A DNA stretch of 64,000 nt, taken from the NCBI GenBank assembly GCA_907163375.1, contig CAJQUW010007906.1, positions 124,001-188,000 on the forward strand, written 5' to 3'. The translations under genes were made by a program, and so were the position numbers. Below are positions 53,061 to 64,000 of the stretch, piece by piece (the stretch's first letter is position 1; every line of letters starts with the position of its first letter). Source of the DNA: Prostheceraeus crozeri (taxonomy: Eukaryota; Platyhelminthes; Polycladida; Euryleptidae). The notes under the pieces are model-generated. The model was not told the DNA's origin. It did no database searches and saw nothing but the letters and a program-made list of their open reading frames with translations.

Positions 53061-54706
53061 GACAGGACATCTTCTACTCGACTAAAGGCATTCAAAGTCG
53101 TCCAAGAGCGTGTCCGCAAACTGGTAGCCTCAAAAATTTCAAACGGTGACATAAGGGACGGCGGAAGACGATGAAAAGGGCAGGGGCGCCAAATCAGAAG
53201 GGCACGTTTTATGCCTGAGTTTTTCGAACATAGTTTAACTATGGAATATATTCTAAAATGCTGCTGACATTGAAATTGAAGTGTAGGTGTGCGCAAATAC
53301 ATGTATGCCATGTGCCATATCAAGCGACTATTAGTTGAATAAGCTTTAAGAAACGGCAGAATTCTCCAGGCATTTCCATTCAACTTCAAATTTATGTATT
53401 AATAAAAAAATAATCGGAAAGTTTCTACGTATATTCAAGTATGCCAGGTGCAGCCAGTCAAATATTCCGTACATTTAAATCGATTAGACTTTTTCTTGAA
53501 AACTATAAGATTTCATTTATCAAACATGTAGATTCCGACCTCGACGCTGAGCCATGCTCAAATAAAGCAAAATGTTACGGAAGTTGATGATACGATTAAA
53601 AATAATTCATGGACCAATCAAAATCTTCCCAAAAATTTAGTTGTCGTGGTTGGTTTTGAATGAATTGTTTCATGATGTCTGTTGAGTTGAGATTGTCGGT
53701 TTTTTGTTTATGGATGTTTTGTAGAAATAGATTGTTGTATCTTTTCTGTGACATTCGGCTTCTCATATAGGCTACGTTTTTAGTTTTCGCTGAGCTGAAA
53801 ACGTTCTTTCAACTGATGCAGTAGTAAGTGGTGCAAGCAAGTAAATGTGAAGGATCGTGTGAATGTTGGGTAATATTGTCTTTATGATTTCGTAATTTCG
53901 TTTTCGGCGAAGAGACATAATATCGTGCTCATAGATGTAACCTTCTTCACATTCGTAATCATGCTTCGAACCTACTCTCCAAATATTGCTAGCTCGTGTG
54001 TAAAATTCTCAAAATCAATATCCTTTTCATATAATTTTTAATGGGTGCTTCAGATGGCTCCCATTCGTTTGAGCCGTTGCAAGATGATAAGAGTACATAA
54101 TTTCTCAATTTCTATTAAGACCCAATTAAGGTCTATTGAGACCTATTAAGCATAATTGAGACGGCAATCTAGTTCAAGGAGACAGTAATCTATGAGCTCA
54201 CAGAATTGCAGACGGAACAATTCTGGTAAATCGGTCGTGGATTGTGCTGAAGATCCATGCTACAGATGACTGGAAATTAACTTCCTTCTTGGCATCTCAG
54301 GTGGACCGATGAATTGGAAAAATGCCCTGCCATCGTGACTGTCGTTTGGCGAAAATCATTATATTAATGATCTCGAGCTTGCTTTAATATATTTATTAAG
54401 GAGTCTATCAAACTCACTTTAGCTGTTATCGACGGACTTTGTTAGACCTTCGTCACATATTCACACATTTCAAAAATATTCTTCGTCAGCAAAAGTTCAA
54501 AGAGAGTCGAGAATTTTTCCAATTTTCTAGACAATACGATAGCAATGACTAACACAGGGCTCCTTATACTTAAGAAAGGACCCTCCATATTGCCATACTG
54601 AAAACCCAACATACATGTAATACTGATAAAGGGACCTACTCGAAGCTTTGAGGGGCACCTGATGCTAGTGGTAGAGTTTGCCGCTGATATAGATATGATA
54701 GATATA
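53061..54706. other. No gene recognised
   Basis: About 1.6 kb of AT-rich DNA. Around 54110-54165 a small quasi-repeat of ATTAAG and TTGAGACC words is present. Confidence 0.4.
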
Positions 54707-56052
54707 CAAGGCGTATTCAAATGAGACCCATTCGACTTATCTTAGCGGGTTCATGCATGACCAATTAATCAAAGCAGACCTGTTAGTACTATTCAGTGCT
54801 TTATAACAGCGTCGCAATGTGTTTGTTCATCAAGTGTATCTGCTGTTCACGGTTAATGACGAATGAAATGTCGTTCATGGTAGAAAGTCCTCCAAAGAAG
54901 ACCAGAGAGCGGTTATTCAATTCCTGACCGCAGAAGGATGCATGCCAGCAGAGATCCATCGCAGAATGGCATCAGTATACATAGATCGAGCTGTTTCAAA
55001 GACCACAGTGACAGAGTGGTCAAGGAAGTTTCGAGGGGGCGAACTGAAACATCTGATTTGCCACGCCCTGGACAGGCGCACAAAGTGGTGACTGAAAGTC
55101 TGACTGAGACCATCGATACCGCAGTCAGAGCCGATCATCGACGAAGCATTCGAGATCTGGCAGATGACTTCAATGTCTCAATTGGCTCAATGCATACCAT
55201 CGTGAAGGAAAAGTTGCAGTATCACAAAGTTTGATCTCAATCGGTGCCTCGAATGCTTACTGAAGACCACAAGGAAAGACGGAGAACACTCAGTTTGGAA
55301 CACCTGACTCGCTTCAATACCGAGAATGAGCAGTTCCTTGCGTCGCATTGTTGCTGGAGACGAGATGTGGTGCCATCATTTCGAGCCGGAAGGGAAGCAG
55401 AGCAGCATGCAGTGGAAGCATCCAAGTTCACCCAAGCCGAAGAAGTTCCGAGTGCAACAATCTGCAGGGAAGGTGATGCTCACGGTGTTCTTCGATATTC
55501 AGGCCCGCTGCTCCTCGAGTTTCTTGAACCCAACGAAACAATCAATTCGCAGCAGTATATTCAGACTTTGGACAAGCTTCACCAAGCGATAAAGAGCAAG
55601 CGACCCGGTATGTTGTCTTCAGGTGTCATTCTTCTTCACGGCAACGCAAGACCGCACGTTTCGCAGGCGACATCTGACGTATTGACAAGAAAGCGTTGGG
55701 AAATTTTGGAACGCCCTGCATACAGTCCTGACTTGTCACCTTGTGATTTTCACATTTTTGGTCCCCTGACGAAGTTTCTCAAGGGACAAGGATTCCGATC
55801 AGACGAAGAAGTGAAGACAGCTGTTAGAAATTGGTTCAAAGGACAGCCGAAATCCTTCTTTGCCGACGGAATTCAACGCCTACCCAAGCAATGGGACAAG
55901 TGCCGGGAAGTCAACGGAGACTTTTTTTGATTGTTGCTTCTGCTTTTATGTTAATAATACACAGTTGTTTCTAATTGATTGTGCTTTTACTTTGTCTGCT
56001 TACTATTCTACAAATACAGTATAGCGAACGGGTTTCATTTGAACACGCCTCA
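54707..56052 (+). mobile_element. Mariner DNA transposon, complete ends, broken gene
   Basis: A 1346-bp element, the usual mariner size. The left terminal repeat AAGGCGTATTCAAATGAGAC matches the inverted right end AGGCGTGTTCAAATGAAAC, and TA lies at both borders (54705-54706 and 56053-56054). Its right end lies inside repeat X. Confidence 0.9.
54868..55930 (+). pseudogene. Mariner (DD34D) transposase, degraded
   Basis: A helix-turn-helix region reading QFLTAEGCMPAEIHRRM follows the ATG at 54868 after a frame change. A second helix-turn-helix (IRDLADDFNVSIGSMHTIV) lies at about 55145-55205. The first catalytic Asp is in VAGDEMW (about 55348), in another frame from its surroundings. From about 55490 to the stop at 55930 one frame holds SKRPGMLSSGVILLHGNARPH, where the second catalytic Asp is replaced by Gly, and YSPDLSPCDFH with the third Asp 34 residues later. 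At least three frame changes plus the Asp-to-Gly change make it inactive. Confidence 0.85.
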
Positions 56053-56536
56053 TATATTGATAGATATGCAGCTGGGATAGGCCCTATGCATGTATATCTA
56101 TGTGCGTTATATTCAATGAGATATTCATATGCGTTGGGTAATATGCCAATTTTCTTCCATTGGAGTACTGTATATATATACATTGATCTACATTGTTTGC
56201 TGCATATTTGGTGCGCCGCAGTCATGACTTGCGCTCCAGCGACATATAGGCCTTCGTGACCCATCTGGCCGGTCGATCGTTCCTTCTTCGCTGGCCATGT
56301 ACAAGAGCAGCAAGCGGGGTAAGGAAGTCAGTGATTGTACCATTCTTCCCATGACACCGGAAGGGAGCATTACACTCCGATAGAAAAACACTGACAACCG
56401 ATGAATGAGCGAGGAAGAGGCCAATCCACAATTCAAAAAATCCATGAATCCCCCCTACAATAGCAAGATATCCCTCCAAATTGTATAAAAACACCTGCAC
56501 TTTCCATCTCATGCTTGACGAAAAATAAATGAACGG
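56053..56536 (-). repeat. Repeat X (copy 3, inverted)
   Basis: Inverted near-identical copy of 51340-51822, next to the right end of the mariner. Confidence 0.75.
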
Positions 56537-56640
56537 GAATTCATGTTCGGGACCCCTTTACAGTCCCCCACAACCAGAGACCCTAACCGATTGAGCTCCA
56601 ACTTTGCAAACACACTCATTGGATGTAGAGTGATAAAGTA
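56537..56640 (-). repeat. Single partial unit of the 172-bp satellite
   Basis: Inverted copy of the last about 100 bp of the satellite at 49980-51339. It ends abruptly at 56640 next to unrelated sequence, with no further satellite units. Confidence 0.85.
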
Positions 56641-59099
56641 GGATAAAGCAAGAGCGAAGGTTATGTACATAGAGTTCATGGAGTTATGACCATATTAATC
56701 CAGTTTCATCATCTTTTATTCCTCTCTTACAATATGTGTTACAAAACACGGATTGATTTTACTACGGTGACAATCAGATGAACTTTTCCCGCATTTCCCA
56801 GTTTTTGTCATAAAAAGTGTCAGTGGAATAAACTGTTCTCCAACTTTTTTGGTTAGTTTGGAATTGTTTATCACATTATAATTAATATTTTCAATATTTC
56901 ATTAGGAAACTCTCATGTAAGAAATGTCTCGAACAAAATTCCAAAAGCTGCGAATGGAAATTTAGTGATATCGATGTTGATAGAAGAAAGGTTTTCCTTG
57001 TCGCATATTATTCTGCCTTTCATTCTGAGAATTTGCAATGTCTTAATCTCACGATTTATGCAATAGTTTTTGTGCCAATTTATCATGTTTGTCATTTGAC
57101 CATGTCTTTGTCCATGTCTCAATTACTTGTGCTAGCTTTTTTCACTGTGGTTACGTGGAAGACATCTGTTATGACTTGTAATGGCCTGTCTGTAATTGGG
57201 GCGAGACCAATCTCACTAGGTATACCGTAAATTCAATAAGTCATCCGCACGCGTTACACCCGACATTGTTTTAGAACGTCTCATGGCAAGAGCTTTCGAA
57301 GTGATCCCTTTTTTCTGTATAGTACAGGGATTTGCAAAGCTATTAGCAATGACGATAGATGCCTTGTGGGATGTTCTATGCAAAAATAACGACATGGAAG
57401 TTACAATGATTGAGAAATTATACCCACGTGTTCCGAATATTTAAATATTGCGCTGTTATTTCTTATGGAGGTTACAAGAGCATGTTATAGTTGTTGGAAT
57501 TAAACAAAAAGGAGCCAACCATAGAAATCAGATACTATACTATATAAAGGCTAGAAGGGTCATTGTGTTGAAACCGCCTATCCCGACGTGGGCACGAATT
57601 GTTCGGGACTCCGAGCAGCTTTAATTCATTTTTAAAATGATAACCCACGTGTTTTACAGCTGTTCGCAGATGATTGCGCCCGTTAAAATTACAGCGGTAA
57701 ATGGGTTAGCGACCGTAAATTCCATCAGTTAACGTTCTATTTTGTCATTGAACCGTAGAAGTGAAAACATTATTAATTTTTATAAGCAACTAGACTTGTT
57801 TTATGCTGAAATAGACACACACCGGTTTGTTTTTCGCTGCATGTGAGTGCTACAATGACTATTAACTCAAGCCGCCTAGAAGAAAGTATGTGATGTGACA
57901 TTTACTATTATCAGTAATAATTGTAGCAGGAGCACCGCTATTCACATATTTTCAGTGATAGTTTGACTTTAATTCACCCATTTATGTTCTGAAATAATAA
58001 TTAGCGGAAGGTGTTAATGGATATGACAGGTTGCAAAAGTCAGATTGATTATCTCTACTTAGACATCTATAGGCATCTAAAAATTCAACTTGATGATCCT
58101 AATTTAGCATAGACTTGAAGCAATTTGTGAATTTTTAATAGATCAATAAGACACGCGTTAATCTTAAATATCTCAGACCTGTCAATAGCATGAACAACCT
58201 TGTTGGTTAGACTGAGACTTTGTAAGAGCCACCAATACCAATAGAATTGGTCGTGGTCTTTCTGTTATAATATCCAATGCTGTCGATTTTATGTGGAAAA
58301 TGACAAAATATATAATGTTAAATGAATGTTTAGGAACTATGGTTTTGATAATTTATTACTTTTGGGTCATGCAAAACCCATATCGTACCTACTGCAACCT
58401 AGCAACTGATGACACCAGATTACCAGATGAAGCAGTTGATTTGTAACAGATGTTCTGCGTAGTCAACATTGATAATAAAGATGTTTACGCGAATTAATTA
58501 GGGACAGATTTTGATTGCAAAGATACTGTCGTGAATCAATGTGGTACAGATTTTGATGACAATTAGACACCCACATGCTGTTGTTGCCTACCACCAATAA
58601 AAATGTCCAGATGCACTTTAATAAGAAGTAACTAAATACATGAAGGAAACAATTTTAGGGTGTTATGGGCTACTTTATTGCTCAAACAAAATGATACTAT
58701 AAGAAGACAAACGATATAAATGAAATGTATATTCAGACAAACGAGAGAGCAGGGTGGCCCTGAAGAGGACCTTTTGGAGGCGTTCACATGTAAGTCTGTA
58801 GGTCCACCAGTCTCGAACACTGCCGCTACTGTTTGCTCCTCGCTGTGTCGTTAGGGGTCAGGATCACAGTTTTACGTAGATAATCCAATTTTTGTTTGCA
58901 ATCCGAACTAATCACGAGCGTTCTATGTTTCTACTACCGTGCACTTCCGAATACCGATCAAAGGAGGTCCATTCCTGAGAAGCACAAGTCTAATTCAATA
59001 CCAAAAGACTCAAAAAATTCAATACAAGTCATGTTCAATACCAAAAGACACACATATGAAAAACTTCCAATTTAATGATTGTCAAGATATGTCATCTTT
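56641..59099. other. No gene recognised
   Basis: About 2.5 kb of AT-rich DNA. No domain, RNA or transposon end could be supported in it. Confidence 0.4.
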
Positions 59100-59235
59100 T
59101 CAAAAGTCGAGGGTGGGAATCCATTTAAATTGCTGATGCCAGTACATCACCAACACAGACCGATGTTTTTCACTGTTGACTCCGTTCGTCATTGGAATCA
59201 ACTTACAGCATACGAAGGGTCAGCGGGTTAGGTTA
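59100..59235 (+). mobile_element. Possible LINE C-terminal relic
   Basis: A short reading QHRPMFFTVDSVRHWNQL matches the FF..SVR.WN.L signature near the C-terminus of Jockey/CR1-like ORF2 proteins. Only this motif remains. Confidence 0.4.
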
Positions 59236-59954
59236 TCAAACTTAAGTCAAGACAAGGGTTAACATTTCAGGCGCTTGGACCTATGGTAAACATGAACACC
59301 TTTATCCATTCTTAGTAAACTGTTCTTTGAAGTTTCATCCATTAGCCTGTCATGGGTTTGACATTTGTCAGTTTCTACTTGTTGTGACTACAATTTTCAT
59401 GCACTTGGTTCTTGACAAATATTATTATTAATCGACAAAAATGATATGTAGTCGCATAAAATCAAATTTGCACATGCATATATGCTCACATACCCAGACT
59501 TGCGTTGTAATTGTTGTGTTGTAGTTGTTCAATTTTGAAAGTTCGTTTATACACCATGACAGAATTTACATTCATATTGATGAAAATGATGAAAATGCTG
59601 ATGATGATTTTGTAATTAGCTATTTCCAATAACGGAAAGGTGCGAATTGTTGATTGTAACAACAGCGTCGACTTTTTCATGTTCAATGAATAAGTCCAGT
59701 GAATAATTCAAATTAATGTAGCGCGTTGAAGAATTGCATTGAATGAGTACATAGAAAGTTGAGTATCAAAACATGAAGTTGAGGTCTAAAGAATATATTT
59801 TCCTGGAAGAAGAGTGAGTTTTGTTGTCTATTAACGGGATAGGGCAACACTTATGAACAAAATTAAGCTTTCCGCAATGTGATAGCCGCATGTTCCTGTA
59901 CTATCTGCTACCGGGTATGTAATTGTCTCACCAATTTCCCAAATCGATGAGGTA
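59236..59954. other. No gene recognised
   Basis: AT-rich sequence up to the LTR element. Confidence 0.4.
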
Positions 59955-59959
59955 AGTTT

Positions 59960-60155
59960 TGTCATGACATGTAGCTACTGCACTTATGGCCAGTGAGTGC
60001 AGCGTACAGCCTCACTGTAACCGTATTGGTCCGTGAGTTGGCGCGCACGCCAACTTCCCAGGATCCTAGGAGTCTCTCCTGAGACAGACTGGCAGAATAC
60101 ATTTTGCTACACTACGAGCAGCACGCACGTTTTGTTCTTGATGTAAAACATAACA
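59960..60155 (+). repeat. 5' LTR (196 bp)
   Basis: Begins TGTCATGACATG and ends ACATAACA (TG...CA ends). It contains a TTGGCGCGCACGCCAA hairpin and an AGGATCCT palindrome. Confidence 0.95.
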
Positions 60156-60164
60156 TGGTGTCAG
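60156..60164 (+). other. Primer-binding site, tRNA-Leu-like
   Basis: TGGTGTCAG follows the 5' LTR directly and is complementary to the usual 3' end of animal leucine tRNAs (CTGACACCA). Confidence 0.6.
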
Positions 60165-60205
60165 AGTTTTCGTAACCTCACCGCCTCATTCTCTCCACGT
60201 TCGTC

Positions 60206-61000
60206 ATGGCCTCATCGTCGTCGCTCCCTCCGCCGAGCATTGACTGGTCATCATCCGACCTTGACACTGCTATGCGAAAGTTCCTCCGCGCCTGTAATCT
60301 GCACTTCTATGGTCCTCTGCTTAAAGTGCCAGAAGCCGTCAAAGTCAATTACCTCCTCCTCTGGTCTGGATCGACAGGACAAGACATCGCCGATACTTTC
60401 GATATTCCTGCATGCGATAAGGTCAAACTCGAACCTTACATAACTCGCTTCTCATCCTATGCCAAGCCACGAAGCAACTTCCGTGTGTCAAGATTTCGAC
60501 TACTCGGGTCTCGACAGCAGTCTGGCGAATCTGTTGACTCCTACGTCAAACGACTACGCGAACTTATCGCTCAATGTGATTACGACGCTGATGAGCGAGC
60601 AACCATACTGGTCGACATTTTTATTTTCGGCCTACACCTTAAATCCGTGCAGTCCACACTTCTCAAGGAAGGGAGAAAGCTCACCATCGAAGATGCTCTA
60701 CATGTCGCGCGAACAGAAGAAGCTACGCGACAGCAGGTAGAGATTATTCGTGGTGCCGATCCTCGAGATCAGTATGAAGAGCACGTCGATCGCATCAAGA
60801 CTGTTAGTAAGCCTCACAACAACTTTGTGAAACCTACAGTTACCAATACAGCTCAGAAATGTGGCAACTGTGGTCGACAACATGAGCGTGGAAATTGTCC
60901 TGCCTTCGGCCAAACCTGTACTGGCTGTGGTAGGCTGGGACATTGGCAACGATGCTGCCGCTTATCGCGACGTCAGAAGACTCCGACTACGTCTACAATA
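60206..61000 (+). pseudogene. gag region of the LTR element
   Basis: From an ATG at 60206. The N-terminal about 200 residues are capsid-like and helical in character (FRLLGSRQQSGESVDSYVKRL is typical of Ty3/Gypsy Gag). They are followed by two zinc knuckles, CGNCGRQHERGNC and CTGCGRLGHWQRCC, at about 60860-60960. Part of a fossil element. Confidence 0.85.
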
Positions 61001-61099
61001 AGCGAAGTTCAGGAGAATAGCAGTGAAATCTACTTTGACACGCTTCATATACACAGCACCTCATTAAATGACGTACGGCAAGCGTTTGTCGACCTCGAA

Positions 61100-61400
61100 T
61101 TTCAGTCTGGAAATGTGACAATGACTCTAGCTTGCAAGCTCGACACTGGAGCAGAAGGCAATGTCATTCCGAAGCGATTCTTTGAACCATTCAACTCATC
61201 TGCTGAGTTAATGCCTTCTCAGACTCGCATCGTCGCATACGGAGGTACGCCTGTCCGCCATCTTGGGGTATGTTCATTCAACCTCCGTCACGCCGACAAG
61301 CATTCCATTGCATCTTTCTTCGTGGCTGACACAGCTGGTGAGATACTACTTGGTTTACCCACCTGTCGCAAACTTGGACTTATCTCTTTCCACCTCGATG
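61100..61400 (+). pseudogene. Aspartic protease region of the LTR element
   Basis: The catalytic signature CKLDTGAEGNVIP (about 61133-61171) and a downstream ILLGLPTCRKLGL flap-to-helix segment mark a retropepsin fold. It is read in one frame with gag. Confidence 0.85.
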
Positions 61401-61539
61401 TCGAACTGAGACCGTCACAGATTTCGCGCATCGCATTGGACGATTCTCCAGGCCCTGGAGATGCAGAAGCTCGCCGCCAGATTCTTGCCGAGTGCAACGA
61501 TGTCTTCAAAGGAATAGGGTGCTTCAAAGAGACAGTAAG

Positions 61540-62385
61540 AATTGTGGTGGACCCCTCAATTCCTCCTGTGATTCATCCTCCGCGTCGGATACCGATATCA
61601 CTAAAGGAAGAGTTCAAGCGCGAACTAGACTCCTTGACCGAACAAGGTATCTTGTCCCCAGTGACTCATCCAACCGACTGGGTCAACTCATGTGTCTGTG
61701 TCTCCAAACGGAACGGCACTCTACGCCTTTGTCTTGATCCACGAGACCTCAACCGCGCAATCAAACGACCCTACTACGTCACTCCAAAACTCGAAGACGT
61801 CCTCGATCGACTACATGGTGCTAAGTGGTTCAGTATTCTGGATGCACGATCTGGATACTGGAATCTGAAGCTGGACGAGGCTAGTGCCGATCTGACGACC
61901 TTCAATACTTCATTCGGCCGCTACCGTTTCAACCGCCTTCCTATGGGAATTTCGTGTGCTCAAGATGAGTTCCAACGTGCGATCGACCAGACTTTCGGCG
62001 ACATCCCGAACGTGTTTGGAATCGCTGATGACCTCGTCATCGTCGGATTTGAGGAAGATGGCCGGGACCATGATGCTGCTCTCCGATCTGTCCTCAACCG
62101 AGCCCGCAACAAAGGCCCACGATTCAATGAAGAGAAGCTGATCGTCCGCGCCAGGGAAATTCCTTTCTTCGGTCACTTGATTGGTGCCAACGGTATTCGT
62201 CCTGACCCCAGCAAGGTCAACGCCATTAAGAGCATGGACCCGCCAAATGACTTGAAAGAGCTACAATCCTTCCTCGGCATGGTCAACTACCTCAACCGCT
62301 TCTCCCCTCGTCTCGCAACACTGACAGCACCACTGCGTGAAATGTTAAAACGCACTCTCAAGAATGTCCCCAAGCAACAGTAATA
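61540..62385 (+). pseudogene. Reverse transcriptase region of the LTR element
   Basis: Ordered motifs: LRLCLDPRDLNRAIKRP, FSILDARSGYWNLKLD, RFNRLPMGISCAQDEFQR, the catalytic IADD (62021-62032), and FFGHLIGANGIRPDPSKV with LQSFLGMVNYLNRF. All are typical of Ty3/Gypsy reverse transcriptases of the Mag type. Confidence 0.9.
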
Positions 62386-62399
62386 ACGTCTCCGAGATC

Positions 62400-63540
62400 G
62401 ACATTGCCGTACACCACCTTGACTGCCACCTGCATGCGTCTCCTACATGCCTGACAGACATTCGACGCGAAACAGCTCGAGATGCAGAACTTAGCGCCGT
62501 TGCTGATGCCGTGAGCACCGGATGGCCAGCTCAACGCTCTGACTGCCCCTCCACATTAGCCCCTTATTGGAATTACCGAGATGAACTGGGTCTACAAGAC
62601 GGCCTAATCGTAAAAGGTCATCGCATCGTGATTCCGAAAGCCGTAAGACGTCGCATTCTCACACAACTGCACGCAGCTCATCAAGGAATAGAAAAGATGA
62701 AACTTCTCGCCCGCTCATCCGTATTCTGGGTTGGAATAAGCAATGACATTGAAACAATGGCTGCAGGCTGTGAAAGCTGCCAGAGACACCAGCCAGCACA
62801 ACAACGCGAGCCTCTTATGCCTCATGACGTTGCCCCCTGTGCGTGGCACACTATCGCTGCGGACTTATTTCATTGGAAAACAAAACATTTTTACTAATCG
62901 GTGATACGTATTCTCGCTTTCCCATCATTCGGAAGCTTCCTACACTGTCCTCAGGGGTTGTCATTACCTTACTCAAAGCCATATTCGACGAGCATGGCTT
63001 GCCTTCGAAACTCATAACGGACAACGGCCCACAATTTGCCTCAGCAGAATTTCAGACATTTTCTCATTCCTACGGTTTTCAACACGTGACATCATCTCCA
63101 CATTACCCAAGGTCAAACGGCTTCATTGAGCGCCTTGTGTGCACAGTTAAGCAAATCTTCACAAAATGCCGCGAAACAGGTAACGATCCTCATCTGGCCA
63201 TGCTGCTTTATCGCGCCACCCCTCTCGCGAACAATCTCGCATCACCTGCTGAGCTTCTCAATGGACGCCGATATCGCACTACATTGCCTTCCCGCACCTG
63301 GATATTCGCAAGTCCGCGACGCCCTAATTGGAATCAAGGAAAGGAACAGCCTTGTACATGACAGACACTCAAGGGAAATTGCCGCCGTTAACAAACGATC
63401 AATCTGTCTACGTTCGTGATAACAGCTCTAATACGTGGAAGCCCGGCACAGTTCTCAACACCGCTTCGCAGCCTCGTTCATACATCATCAAGACTGATAA
63501 TGGTATTATCAGAAGGAACCGCTGCCACTTACGCCCGTCA
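62400..63540 (+). pseudogene. Integrase region of the LTR element
   Basis: Includes the HHCC zinc-binding domain (HQGIEKMKLLARSSVFW through CESCQ, about 62675-62790), the catalytic core with ITDNGPQF (about 63015) and YPRSNGFIER (about 63100), and a C-terminal VYVRDNSSNTWKPG...RRNRCHLR segment (about 63405-63540). Confidence 0.85.
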
Positions 63541-63744
63541 GTGAAATCTGACAGATCTGCCCCGCAGCTATCCAGTGAAAGTGATCTCTCGACGGACTGC
63601 AGTGATAATTCTCCTTTTCTCGATGACCCTAGTGTTCGTCGGTCAGCACGTGTCCGGTTTCCTCCAGACAGACTACAGTATCGGTGACCTCATATGTTAA
63701 CTTTACGATTCTATCCCTTCTGTTTGATGTGTTTGAATGCTTTT

Positions 63745-63755
63745 AAGAAGGGAGA
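63745..63755 (+). other. Polypurine tract
   Basis: AAGAAGGGAGA lies immediately before the 3' LTR, in the position used to prime plus-strand synthesis. Confidence 0.75.
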
Positions 63756-63951
63756 TGTCATGACATGTAGCTACTGCACTTATGGCCAGTGAGTGCAGCG
63801 TACAGCCTCACTGTAACCGTATTGGTCCGTGAGTTGGCGCGCACGCCAACTTCCCAGGATCCTAGGAGTCTCTCCTGAGACAGACTGGCAGAATACATTT
63901 TGCTACACTACGAGCAGCACGCACGTTTTGTTCTTGATGTAAAACATAACA
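63756..63951 (+). repeat. 3' LTR (196 bp)
   Basis: Same length and, as read by eye, the same sequence as the 5' LTR. Confidence 0.95.
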
Positions 63952-64000
63952 AGTTTGACATCTGTTTAAGCTTCGGAATGTGATTCTGATGTAGAGTGTG

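Larger units (their letters stand above)
55663..56640 (-). repeat. Right arm of the inverted duplication
   Basis: Counterpart of 51236-52213: coordinates of paired bases sum to 107876 along the arms I checked. Here the mariner is complete, so this arm probably keeps the older arrangement. Confidence 0.9.
59960..63951 (+). mobile_element. Ty3/Gypsy LTR retrotransposon, Mag-like, recent
   Basis: An element of 3992 bp with 196-bp LTRs that appear identical base for base, which indicates a very recent insertion. The target duplication AGTTT lies at 59955-59959 and 63952-63956. Internal parts in order are primer-binding site, gag with two CCHC knuckles, aspartic protease, reverse transcriptase and integrase. 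The double knuckle, DTGAEGNV protease site, IADD reverse-transcriptase box and the integrase tail pattern (WKPGTV...RRNRCHLR) suit the Mag lineage of Ty3/Gypsy. The copy is broken, with about three to five breaks in its coding part, so it is a young fossil. It is clearly richer in GC than the surrounding DNA. Confidence 0.9.

Overview
This window looks like gene-poor, AT-rich nuclear DNA from an invertebrate animal. The evidence is splice-site-bounded coding fragments, tRNA-derived SINE-like pieces, LINE remains, mariner, Tc1-like and hAT-like DNA transposons, a Mag-like Ty3/Gypsy LTR element, and several satellites. I cannot name the species. No complete ordinary host gene is visible. The best host-like pieces are an exon at 12417-12555 (minus), a likely terminal exon at 43965-44261 (minus), and a broken THAP zinc-finger exon at 2951-3180 (plus).

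Layout. 1-13 kb: scattered relics (hAT-like tail, THAP fragment, SINE-like pieces, a 69-bp tandem repeat, a LINE reverse-transcriptase fragment, a tRNA-like sequence, one small exon). 13.2-14.8 kb: a broken Tc1-like element of apparent DD35E type. 16.3-43.5 kb: the dominant feature, a head-to-tail array of 21 full units of about 1276 or 1254 bp, with partial units at both edges and (TA)n at both ends. Each unit carries a long open frame (356 codons from its ATG in 14 copies) for a basic coiled-coil protein that I do not recognise, followed by an AATAAA signal and a conserved three-way-junction sequence that closely resembles a hammerhead self-cleaving ribozyme. 44-47 kb: terminal exon, a fossil LTR-type reverse transcriptase, and a palindrome. 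47.3-51.3 kb: two unrelated satellites with a 1008-bp non-autonomous DNA transposon between them. 51.2-56.6 kb: a large near-identical inverted duplication (arms about 0.98 kb) built from a satellite edge, an unnamed repeat and a mariner. 56.6-59.9 kb: mostly unannotated DNA with a LINE tail. 59.96-63.95 kb: a recently inserted Mag-like LTR element with identical LTRs and an AGTTT target duplication.

How the parts may fit together. The most interesting proposal is that the 27-kb array is a protein-coding relative of the hammerhead-bearing tandem elements known from Penelope-like retroelements and retrozymes. A multimeric transcript could be cut at a fixed site in each unit and yield unit-length RNAs, each with one open frame. 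This is inference: the fold was worked out by eye, its core departs from the consensus, and no expression data are available. Two further hammerhead-like cores (4434 and 15326) show that such motifs occur elsewhere in the window.
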